Both the position numbers and the translations under genes were made by a program. The notes under the pieces are model-generated. The model was given only the letters and a program-made list of their open reading frames with translations, was not told the DNA's origin and did no database searches. A stretch of DNA of 6,110 nucleotides from DATAYA01 sp036272815 (GTDB lineage: Bacteria; Pseudomonadota; Alphaproteobacteria; Acetobacterales; Acetobacteraceae). Positions 1-4,949 of the stretch are shown here, one piece after another (positions within the stretch are counted from its first letter, which is position 1; every line of letters starts with the position of its first letter). Where the stretch lies: positions 1 to 6,110 of the forward strand of contig DATAYA010000263.1 in assembly GCA_036272815.1 (NCBI GenBank), given 5' to 3'.

Positions 1-1
1 A

Positions 2-388
2 GCGGTCGACGACATGCCGCGCTCGGTCACGCCGGGGGTGACGGCGCTCGGCGAGGCCCTGCTTGCAAGCCTGAAACTGCTGGTCGAGGCGCCGGCCAAG
101 ACCGCGCGGCAGGTGGTGGACGTGGCGGGCGACGGGCGGAACAACGCGGGCGTCGCACCCGGCCCGATTCGCGACCGGATGGTGGCGGCGGGCATCGTCA
201 TCAACGGCCTCTGCGTGCTGCACGAGGAACCCGATCTGGTGACGAGCTACGAGCGCGAGGTGGTCGGCGGCTTCGGCTCGTTCGCCCTCACCTGTCCGAA
301 CTATCAGGCCTTCCGGGAGGCGATGCGGCGCAAGCTGCTGCGGGAGCTGATGTCTGAGCGATCGCAGCCGGCGGCATGGGACGTGTGA
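2..388 (+). CDS. DUF1194 domain protein, C-terminal part (5' end outside the window)
   Basis: The reading frame is already open at base 2 and has no obvious start here, so the gene begins upstream; 128 residues are visible. The stretch VDVAGDGRNN followed by RDRMVAAGIVINGL and then VVGGFGSFAL is the pattern I associate with the C-terminal half of DUF1194, a von Willebrand factor A-like family of usually exported proteins of about 230-270 residues. The function of that family is not established, and the fragment gives no catalytic clue. The N-terminal signal and the first metal-site motif would lie outside the window. The TGA stop shares its A with the ATG of the xerD gene, so the two are probably co-transcribed and translationally coupled. 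An in-frame ATG at base 14 is internal to the domain and is not the true start. Family call from memory, fairly sure. Confidence 0.75.
   Translation, partial: AVDDMPRSVTPGVTALGEALLASLKLLVEAPAKTARQVVDVAGDGRNNAGVAPGPIRDRMVAAGIVINGLCVLHEEPDLVTSYEREVVGGFGSFALTCPNYQAFREAMRRKLLRELMSERSQPAAWDV
378..381 (+). promoter_or_regulatory. Ribosome binding site choosing the xerD start at 388
   Basis: GGGA lies 6 nt before the ATG at 388. The earlier in-frame ATG at 376 has no purine-rich sequence at the right distance, so the downstream start is preferred. The site lies inside the last codons of the DUF1194 gene. Confidence 0.45.
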
Positions 389-1287
389 TGGCCACCGACC
401 GTCACGTCGAGGCCTTCCTGGAGATGCTGGCCGCCGAACGGGGTGCCGCGCGCAATACGCTCTCCGCCTACGCGACCGATCTCGGCCTGTTCGCGGCCCA
501 CGCCGGGCGCCGGGGCGAGACGCCCGGGGACGCGTCCGACGCCACCGTGCAGGGTTTCATCCAGGCGCAAGCCGCCGCCGGTGCCGCACCCCGCACGATC
601 GCCCGCCGGCGCTCGGCGCTGCGGCAGTTCTTCCGCTTCCTGGCGACCGAAGCGGTGCGCACCGACGACCCGAGCGCCGCCCTCGATCCGCCGCGCCTGC
701 CCCGGCCGCTGCCGAAATACCTTTCTGAAACCGAGGTCGACGCATTGCTCGCCGCGGCCGCCGCGGGGAAGGGGCGGTCGGGTCTGGTTGCGGCGGCGGC
801 GCTGGAGATTCTCTACGCGACCGGGCTGCGGGTCTCCGAGCTGCTGGCGCTGCCGCGCGCGGCGCTGGCGCCGGATGCGGAGCTGCTGCTCGTCCGCGGC
901 AAGGGCGGGCGCGAGCGGGTGGTGCCGCTGTCGGAGGCGGCGAAGCGGGCGGCGGCGGCACTCATGCAGGCGGTCCCGGCGCGGGCGCCGCATCTGTTCC
1001 CCGGCCGGGGTCAAGCGCCGATGACGCGGCAGGGTTTCGCGCGGCTGCTCAAGCGCGTGGCAATCGGCGCCGGGATCGAGCCGCACCGCGTCTCGCCGCA
1101 TGTGCTGCGCCACTCCTTCGCCTCGCATCTGCTGGCACGCGGCGCCGACCTGCGCAGCCTGCAATTGCTTCTCGGCCACGCCGACATCGCGACGACCCAG
1201 ATCTACACGCACGTACTGGCGGAGCGGCTGGCGCGGCTGGTCGAGGCGCACCACCCGCTCGCCCGGCGCCAGGAGCGCGGAGGGTGA
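388..1287 (+). CDS. xerD: Site-specific tyrosine recombinase XerD
   Basis: A 299-residue cytoplasmic recombinase of the Xer family. With XerC it resolves chromosome dimers at dif sites near the terminus, in concert with FtsK. Residues 1-100 form the SAM-like core-binding domain (HVEAFLEMLAAERG, then RNTLSAYATDL). Residues 110-290 form the catalytic domain. All expected active-site residues are present: Arg148 (ATGLRVSE), Lys172 (RGKGGRER), His238 and Arg241 (SPHVLRHSF), His264 (LLGHADI) and the nucleophile Tyr273 (IYTHV). The C-terminal HHPLA is typical of XerD in Alphaproteobacteria. Length is normal for the family. The start at 388 is chosen over 376 because of its ribosome binding site and because the protein then begins like its relatives. 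XerC rather than XerD cannot be fully excluded without a tree. Nothing suggests that it is a phage or integron integrase. Confidence 0.9.
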   Translation: MATDRHVEAFLEMLAAERGAARNTLSAYATDLGLFAAHAGRRGETPGDASDATVQGFIQAQAAAGAAPRTIARRRSALRQFFRFLATEAVRTDDPSAALDPPRLPRPLPKYLSETEVDALLAAAAAGKGRSGLVAAAALEILYATGLRVSELLALPRAALAPDAELLLVRGKGGRERVVPLSEAAKRAAAALMQAVPARAPHLFPGRGQAPMTRQGFARLLKRVAIGAGIEPHRVSPHVLRHSFASHLLARGADLRSLQLLLGHADIATTQIYTHVLAERLARLVEAHHPLARRQERGG

Positions 1288-1306
1288 CGGGTCGTGGTGC
1301 TGCCGC

Positions 1307-1954
1307 TCAGTCGCCGCCCGAGCAGTAGCCGCAGCCGGATTCCTGCGCGCGTCCGACGCCCCAGACGCCCGAGGGAAGCAGGGTGACGCCGGGCACCAGA
1401 CTGGCCGCCCACTCGCGGGCTGCGTCCTCGGCGCTCACGCCGGCATTGGCCGCCAGGGCCTTGCTCTGGCCGTGCAGGGCGACGCCGCACGCACCGACGA
1501 TCACGCCGGCCGCGAGCAGGCGGTCGATGGCCGCTGCGTCGTTCGGCAGCACGCCGTGCCGCGGCCGCAGGAGCGGGTTCTTCACCGCCGGCGCGCGGGT
1601 TTCCGGGTCGATGATCCCGAAACTCTGGCCGATCCGGTACTTCGCCCAGATCGCGCTGTCCAAGGCGATCGGCAGCGCCTTCGCGCGCAAGACCAGCACC
1701 ACGCGCGCCGATCCCGCCGGCTGGTTGGTCGCCAGGAAGGTGTGCGCGAACATCAGCGGCTCGGGGCTGGCGGCGTAGCCGTCCACCAGCAGCCGGTGGC
1801 GTCCGGCCACGGCGCCCGGCCACTCATGTTCGGCAGCCGCGAGCGCCGGCATGGAGAGCAGTCCGGCCAAGCCGCCGACCAGTCCGCCTGCCAGGCGGCC
1901 AAACATGGTCCGGCGCCGGGAGTGGCCGGCGCGGTCGGACGGCGCGTCTGTCAT
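1307..1954 (-). CDS. Exported DsrE-like protein with Tat-like signal and C-terminal CxxC
   Basis: A 215-residue protein, second gene after tsdA. The start at 1954 lies 6 nt behind GAGGAG; the adjacent ATG at 1957 is also possible. Residues 13-15 are RRR, followed by a hydrophobic stretch and MPALAAAE near 35-42. This resembles a twin-arginine (Tat) or Sec signal peptide cleaved around 39-41. The mature part looks like a DsrE/DsrF-like fold: a strand with LLVDGY, a helix, the strand ARVVLVLRAKALPIAL (84-98), then VIVGACGVALHGQS (151-164) and LLPSGVWGVGRAQ (192-204), the usual closing motif of DsrE-like proteins. It has exactly three Cys: 156, 208 and 211. The last two form a CGYC tail where the usual family end, as I recall it, has GYAY. 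DsrE relatives carry or transfer sulfur on Cys, normally in the cytoplasm; an exported one beside TsdA suggests periplasmic sulfur handling, which is inference. The 3' end converges on xerD with 19 nt between and no clear terminator. Confidence 0.7.
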   Translation of the reverse strand: MTDAPSDRAGHSRRRTMFGRLAGGLVGGLAGLLSMPALAAAEHEWPGAVAGRHRLLVDGYAASPEPLMFAHTFLATNQPAGSARVVLVLRAKALPIALDSAIWAKYRIGQSFGIIDPETRAPAVKNPLLRPRHGVLPNDAAAIDRLLAAGVIVGACGVALHGQSKALAANAGVSAEDAAREWAASLVPGVTLLPSGVWGVGRAQESGCGYCSGGD

Positions 1955-1960
1955 CATCGT

Positions 1961-1966
1961 CTCCTC
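1961..1966 (-). promoter_or_regulatory. Ribosome binding site of the DsrE-like gene
   Basis: GAGGAG on the minus strand lies 6 nt before the ATG at 1954 and 3 nt before the ATG at 1957. It sits in the 25-nt gap after the tsdA stop. It argues against the ATGs at 1978 and 2020, the latter overlapping the end of tsdA. Confidence 0.65.
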
Positions 1967-1979
1967 GGATGGCGGCATA

Positions 1980-2966
1980 TTACCTTGCGGCATTCCCTGC
2001 GTCGCCCAGGCGCCCGGCATTCGCCTTCTGCCATTGCCGGATCGGACGCCACGGCCCGAAGGAATGCTGCGCCGGCGGAAACGGGCCGATGAAGGGTGGA
2101 TATGTGGCGTCGGCCGGCTTCAAGGCGCGGTCGGGGAAGTCCCGCTCGGTGCCGGCGAGATGCGGGCGCTTCTGGCTGTTGATGAACACGGCGACATCGA
2201 ATGCGTCCTGCACGCCGAGGACCGGATGGGCGTAGTCGGTGCCGCGCGGCATGTTGGCGCGGATGAACTCCGCCGCCGTGATCGGCCGCGCCATGCCGGC
2301 GCCATCATTGTAGCTGTCGGGGCCCCAGAGCGGCGGGAACAGGTAGCGCTGGCCCTGCCTGGCTGCGTCGGACGCGGGCAGCTTCAACCCCTGCCCGTCC
2401 GGCTGGTGGCAGGACGCGCAGGTCGCCGCATAGACGCGGGCGCCATGCGCCGGATCGCTCCCGGCATCCGGCAGCTTGAGCTTCGGCGCGCCGTGGCCGT
2501 CGGCGACGATGCCGGTGGGGAAGCCGGCGCTGACGAAGCGGATATAGGTCAGCATCGCCTTCATCTCGGGGCCGCCGACCGGGAGGGGGCGGCCGTTCAT
2601 GCTGCGCTCCATGCAGCCGTTGATCCGTTCCGCCAAGGTCCGCACCTCATCCTCGCGGCCGATGAAGCGGGGATAGACACCCCAGACGCCGACCAGCGGC
2701 AGGGCGAATTTCTTCGTACCGCCGTCGAGATGGCAGCTCGCGCAGGCGAGGCCGTTGCCGGAGAACCGCCTGGCCGGATCGGGCGCGTCCGGCCCGATGA
2801 GGGCGGCGGTGTGGTCGATCAGATCGCGCCCGGCGCGCACGGTGCGGCCGAACGCATCATGCGGCAGGGCGTCGACGTCGGGGGCCGGCCACCCTCCGGC
2901 CCAGGCCGGGCCGGCCAGCATCATCAGGCCGCAGGCCAGACGGCAGAGACGCTTCGTCAGGACCAC
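1980..2966 (-). CDS. tsdA: Thiosulfate dehydrogenase, diheme cytochrome c (TsdA)
   Basis: A 328-residue periplasmic diheme cytochrome that oxidises two thiosulfates to tetrathionate; some family members also run the reverse. Residues 1-23 are a Sec signal peptide ending in AWA. Heme 1 binds at CASCH (75-79) and heme 2 at CASCH (183-187). After heme 1 comes FIGREDEVRTLAERINGCME: Cys118 matches the unusual axial Cys ligand of TsdA. Arg104, Arg114 and Ser122, at -14, -4 and +4 from it, have the same spacing as Arg82, Arg92 and Ser100 around Cys96 in the Allochromatium enzyme (numbers from memory). The likely distal heme 2 ligand is Met239 in RANMPRG, preceded by Asn rather than Lys. The C-terminal FGPWRPIRQWQ tail is also TsdA-like. 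I chose the GTG start at 2966 because a GAGG lies 9 nt before it and it yields a clean signal peptide. An upstream ATG at 3083 would add 39 basic residues and cross the promoter. The gene is co-directional with the DsrE-like gene. Confidence 0.88.
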   Translation of the reverse strand: MVLTKRLCRLACGLMMLAGPAWAGGWPAPDVDALPHDAFGRTVRAGRDLIDHTAALIGPDAPDPARRFSGNGLACASCHLDGGTKKFALPLVGVWGVYPRFIGREDEVRTLAERINGCMERSMNGRPLPVGGPEMKAMLTYIRFVSAGFPTGIVADGHGAPKLKLPDAGSDPAHGARVYAATCASCHQPDGQGLKLPASDAARQGQRYLFPPLWGPDSYNDGAGMARPITAAEFIRANMPRGTDYAHPVLGVQDAFDVAVFINSQKRPHLAGTERDFPDRALKPADATYPPFIGPFPPAQHSFGPWRPIRQWQKANAGRLGDAGNAAR

Positions 2967-2975
2967 CGCTCGGCA

Positions 2976-2979
2976 CCTC
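2976..2979 (-). promoter_or_regulatory. Ribosome binding site deciding the tsdA GTG start
   Basis: GAGG on the minus strand stands 9 nt before the GTG at 2966. No ATG lies between this site and the signal peptide. It fixes the start downstream of the apparent promoter and removes the implausible Arg/Pro-rich extension up to 3083. Confidence 0.55.
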
Positions 2980-2999
2980 GGGCTATGGACAGCACCCGG

Positions 3000-3031
3000 A
3001 TCATAGCGCTTTCGCTGCGTACGCGCAGCAA
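3000..3031 (-). promoter_or_regulatory. Candidate sigma-70 type promoter of tsdA and the DsrE-like gene
   Basis: On the minus strand TATGAT (3005-3000) matches five of six bases of the -10 consensus. Transcription from it would start near 2993, leaving a leader of about 27 nt with the GAGG site before the GTG. TTGCTG (3031-3026) is the nearest -35-like hexamer, but the spacer is 20 nt, longer than ideal, so activation by a regulator is possible. Confidence 0.45.
3014..3029. repeat. Short inverted repeat (6-4-6) in the tsdA promoter, candidate operator
   Basis: GCTGCG, four bases, then CGCAGC form a perfect 6-bp dyad; inside it GCGTACGC (3017-3024) is itself a perfect palindrome. It covers the spacer and overlaps the -35 region of the tsdA promoter, a place typical for a dimeric regulator. 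In such GC-rich DNA short palindromes also arise by chance, so the role is a guess. Confidence 0.3.
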
Positions 3032-3053
3032 CGGCCGGCCGCCGCCGCCGCCC

Positions 3054-3082
3054 TGGCCACCCCCCGCGCTTCCCGCTATTCA
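3054..3082 (+). promoter_or_regulatory. Weak candidate accA promoter, possibly giving a leaderless transcript
   Basis: TGGCCA (3054-3059), 17 nt, then TATTCA (3077-3082) is the only reasonable -35/-10 pair before accA; it matches four and three consensus bases. Transcription would begin about 7-10 nt later, at or just before the ATG at 3092. No Shine-Dalgarno sequence is visible before that ATG (the preceding bases are almost all C), which fits a leaderless mRNA. Weak evidence. Confidence 0.3.
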
Positions 3083-3091
3083 CCCGCCCCC

Positions 3092-4051
3092 ATGCGCCAT
3101 TTCCTGGATTTCGAGAAACCGATCGCCGAACTGGAGGGAAAGATAGAAGAACTCCGCCGGATGTCGGAGGAACCCGAGGGCCCCAACATCGCCGACGAGC
3201 TGGGCCGCCTCACCGAGAAGGTCGACCGCCAGCTCCGCGCGACCTACGCCAAGCTCACGCCGTGGCAGAAGACCCAGGTCGCGCGCCACCCCGACCGGCC
3301 GCACGCGCTGGCGGTGATCGGCGGCCTGATCGAGGGCTTCATGCCGCTGGCCGGCGACCGCGCCTTTGCCGAGGACGCGGCGGTGGTCGGCGGCCTCGGA
3401 CGGTTCGAGGGCCGCTCCGTCGTGGTGATCGGCACCGAGAAGGGCGCCGACACGGAGACCCGCATCCGGCACAATTTCGGCTCGGCCCGGCCCGAGGGCT
3501 ACCGCAAGGCGCGGCGGCTGGTGGAGCTGGCCGGCCGCTTCGGGCTGCCGCTGCTGACCTTCGTGGACACCTCGGGCGCCTATCCGGGGATCGACGCCGA
3601 GGCGCGCGGCCAGGCGGAGGCGATCGCGCGCGCGATCGAGGCGTGCCTGGAGGCGCCTGTGCCGATCGTGGCGACAGTGATCGGCGAGGGCGGTTCGGGG
3701 GGCGCGATCGCGCTCGCGGCGGCCGACCGGGTGCTGATGCTGGAGCACGCGATCTATTCGGTGATCTCGCCGGAGGGCTGCGCCTCGATCCTGTGGCGGG
3801 ACGCGGCACAGGCGCCGGCGGCGGCGGAGGCACTGCGGCTGACGGCGGAGGACCTGGAACGGCTGCGGCTGGTCGATCACGTCATCGCCGAGCCGATCGG
3901 CGGCGCGCACCGCGACCCGGACGCCGCGATCGCGGCCATCCGGGTCGCGGTGTCGGCCCAACTGATGCCGCTGCTCGGGCTCGATCCGGCGGCGCTGCGG
4001 GCGCAACGGCGCGAGAAGTTCCTCGCGATGGGCCGTGAGGCCGCAGCGTAG
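3092..4051 (+). CDS. accA: Acetyl-CoA carboxylase carboxyltransferase subunit alpha
   Basis: A 319-residue cytoplasmic protein, the same length as the usual bacterial AccA. With AccD it forms the carboxyltransferase that moves CO2 from biotin on AccB to acetyl-CoA, making malonyl-CoA for fatty acid synthesis. The N-terminus (MRHFLDFEKPIAELEGKI) is the family's coiled-coil start and fixes the start codon at 3092. TPWQKTQVARHPDRP (56-70) is typical AccA. The crotonase-like core includes FVDTSGAYPG (157-166), the oxyanion-hole glycines GEGGSGGAIA (198-207), and YSVISPEGCASILWRD (222-237). The protein looks intact. It is divergent from tsdA (125 nt between starts) and convergent with the PRC-barrel gene (9 nt between stops). 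It lies downstream of xerD in the same direction but is separated from it by the sulfur genes. Confidence 0.97.
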   Translation: MRHFLDFEKPIAELEGKIEELRRMSEEPEGPNIADELGRLTEKVDRQLRATYAKLTPWQKTQVARHPDRPHALAVIGGLIEGFMPLAGDRAFAEDAAVVGGLGRFEGRSVVVIGTEKGADTETRIRHNFGSARPEGYRKARRLVELAGRFGLPLLTFVDTSGAYPGIDAEARGQAEAIARAIEACLEAPVPIVATVIGEGGSGGAIALAAADRVLMLEHAIYSVISPEGCASILWRDAAQAPAAAEALRLTAEDLERLRLVDHVIAEPIGGAHRDPDAAIAAIRVAVSAQLMPLLGLDPAALRAQRREKFLAMGREAAA

Positions 4052-4052
4052 G

Positions 4053-4077
4053 GGCCGGCCTCAGGCCTTGCCGGGCC
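4053..4077. terminator. GC-rich stem-loop between the convergent accA and PRC-barrel genes
   Basis: GGCCGGC (4053-4059) can pair with GCCGGGCC (4070-4077) with one bulged base, enclosing a 10-nt loop. It overlaps the stop of the PRC-barrel gene and sits just behind the accA stop, so it could end transcription from both sides. There is no T tract on either strand, so intrinsic termination would be weak. Confidence 0.25.
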
Positions 4078-4804
4078 GATAGTGATAGCTCGGCATCCCG
4101 TTCAGCGCCGCCTTGGTCGCATCAGGCATCACCACCCTGTTGTCGGTGTTCTTGCTGGTGTCGCCGAACTGCAGCTTGCTGTAGGGCACGGCCACCAGCT
4201 TCGACCCGATGCCGAGGAAGCCGCCCACCGAGATCACCGCGATCGCCCCGTGCCGGTCGCCCGCCTGCTGGTCGCCCCCCTGCTGGTCACCGGTGCCGAG
4301 CAGGATGTCGTCGATCGTGCCGATCTTCTGGTCGTGGCCGTCATAGACGGCCGAGCCGATCACGCGGCTCGCCCGAACCCACCCGCCCTTGGTCAGCACC
4401 GGGTTGCGCTGCGACGGCGTGGCATTCTGGGCGGCGGAGTTCGCGGGGCTGCCGGGCGCGGTCACGCCGTTGGTGCCGCCCGCCGCCGGAGTGACGGCGC
4501 TCCCCTGGGTCGGGGCGGTGGGGCTTCCGCGGGGGCCCGGATTGGGGGCGGTGCCGAGGGCCGCCGGGTTCGTGATCGCCGAGGTGCCGGCCGCCCCCGC
4601 CTCGGTCGCGGGATTACCGCCCCGGCCGGGGCTGCTGCTGGTGCCGCTGGTGGTGCCGCTGCCGGGCTGGCTCGCGGCGCCCTGGGTGCCGCCGTTCGAC
4701 GGATTGTCCCTGCCGGGCGCATTACCGGCCGAAGCGGCCAATGCGGGGGCGGCGACGAAGGCGGCCGCGAACGCCAGCGCGCTCGCCGCGGCGGGGAGCC
4801 GCAT
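4061..4804 (-). CDS. Exported PRC-barrel domain protein with long Gly/Ala/Pro/Ser/Thr linker
   Basis: A 247-residue protein. Residues 1-23 are a Sec signal peptide (hydrophobic, ending APALAA). Residues 24-135 are a low-complexity linker rich in Gly, Ala, Pro, Ser, Thr and Asn, probably disordered. A PRC-barrel domain occupies about 137-230: GWVRASRVIGSAVYD, QKIGTIDDILLG, then AIAVISVGGFLGIGSKLVAVPYSKLQF. PRC-barrels are small beta-barrels used as adaptors (RimM, photosynthetic reaction centre H subunit); many exported single-domain versions in Alphaproteobacteria have no known biochemical role. The loop between two strands carries a duplicated GDQQG/GDQQA. The start at 4804 has AAGGAG 7 nt upstream and gives the signal peptide; the longer frame to 4942 would put an Arg-rich tail before it and cross the promoter. 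The EcfG-type promoter suggests an envelope stress-response role. No enzyme function should be assigned. Confidence 0.85.
   Translation of the reverse strand: MRLPAAASALAFAAAFVAAPALAASAGNAPGRDNPSNGGTQGAASQPGSGTTSGTSSSPGRGGNPATEAGAAGTSAITNPAALGTAPNPGPRGSPTAPTQGSAVTPAAGGTNGVTAPGSPANSAAQNATPSQRNPVLTKGGWVRASRVIGSAVYDGHDQKIGTIDDILLGTGDQQGGDQQAGDRHGAIAVISVGGFLGIGSKLVAVPYSKLQFGDTSKNTDNRVVMPDATKAALNGMPSYHYRPGKA
4264..4291. repeat. 15-bp period tandem duplication inside the PRC-barrel gene
   Basis: CCTGCTGGTCGCC (4264-4276) recurs as CCTGCTGGTCACC (4279-4291), with one mismatch and a 15-bp period. In the protein this is the doubled Asp-Gln-Gln unit at about residues 172-182, in a loop of the barrel. 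The period is a whole number of codons, so copy-number change would keep the frame. Confidence 0.6.
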
Positions 4805-4811
4805 GGCGGGT

Positions 4812-4817
4812 CTCCTT
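4812..4817 (-). promoter_or_regulatory. Ribosome binding site of the PRC-barrel gene
   Basis: AAGGAG on the minus strand, 7 nt before the ATG at 4804, is the strongest Shine-Dalgarno sequence in the window and settles the start. Confidence 0.75.
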
Positions 4818-4832
4818 GGGGTTCGCGCCGGC

Positions 4833-4857
4833 AACGCGGCTGCGCGCGATCGGTTCC
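4833..4857 (-). promoter_or_regulatory. EcfG (general stress response) promoter of the PRC-barrel gene
   Basis: On the minus strand GGAAC (4857-4853, followed by C) and CGTT (4836-4833) are separated by exactly 16 nt. GGAAC-N16/17-CGTT is the known consensus for the EcfG sigma factor of the alphaproteobacterial PhyR-NepR-EcfG general stress response. Transcription would start around 4826, about 20 nt before the ATG and just upstream of the AAGGAG site, so the geometry fits as well. By eye I found no second match in the window. Confidence 0.65.
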
Positions 4858-4876
4858 ACAACGCAAGGAGCAGCGC

Positions 4877-4909
4877 TTGCCGCAGCGGCCGCCACCCACT
4901 AGCTATCGC
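4877..4909 (+). promoter_or_regulatory. Weak candidate asd promoter
   Basis: TTGCCG (4877-4882) is a good -35-like hexamer. The TAGCTATCG region 17-19 nt downstream (from 4900) is the only AT-richer spot before asd and includes GCTA, as in the Caulobacter-type -10. Transcription would begin about 35 nt before the ATG. The -10 match is poor, so this is tentative. Confidence 0.28.
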
Positions 4910-4949
4910 GGCAAGCCGCGCGCGGGGCGCGGATCGGAGCATGAGAGCG

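Noticed and set aside
304..1254. 316-codon open frame on the minus strand
   Set aside because: It is antisense to xerD; composition is Arg/Gln-rich, as expected of a GC-rich shadow frame.
388..1287. Tyrosine recombinase as the integrase of a mobile element
   Set aside because: Sequence, length and chromosomal context fit housekeeping XerD; no tRNA, attachment repeats or phage genes are next to it.
3017..3060. GC-rich palindromes and CCG runs as a structured RNA or repeat element
   Set aside because: GGCCGGCC-type palindromes and short GCC runs are expected at this base composition and show no longer stem or repeated copies.
2967..3083. N-terminal extension of TsdA to the ATG at 3083
   Set aside because: The extension is basic and Pro/Arg-rich, hides the signal peptide, and overlaps the likely promoter; the GTG at 2966 has a ribosome binding site.
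1851..3146. 431-codon open frame on the plus strand
   Set aside because: It is the antisense shadow of tsdA, whose heme motifs and catalytic residues are unmistakable on the other strand.
4389..4949. Open frame extending asd upstream by almost 190 codons
   Set aside because: It is antisense to the PRC-barrel gene, the Asd family starts at MAYRVAVVGATG, and the extension is low-complexity Ala/Gly/Pro/Val sequence. High GC keeps such frames open by chance.
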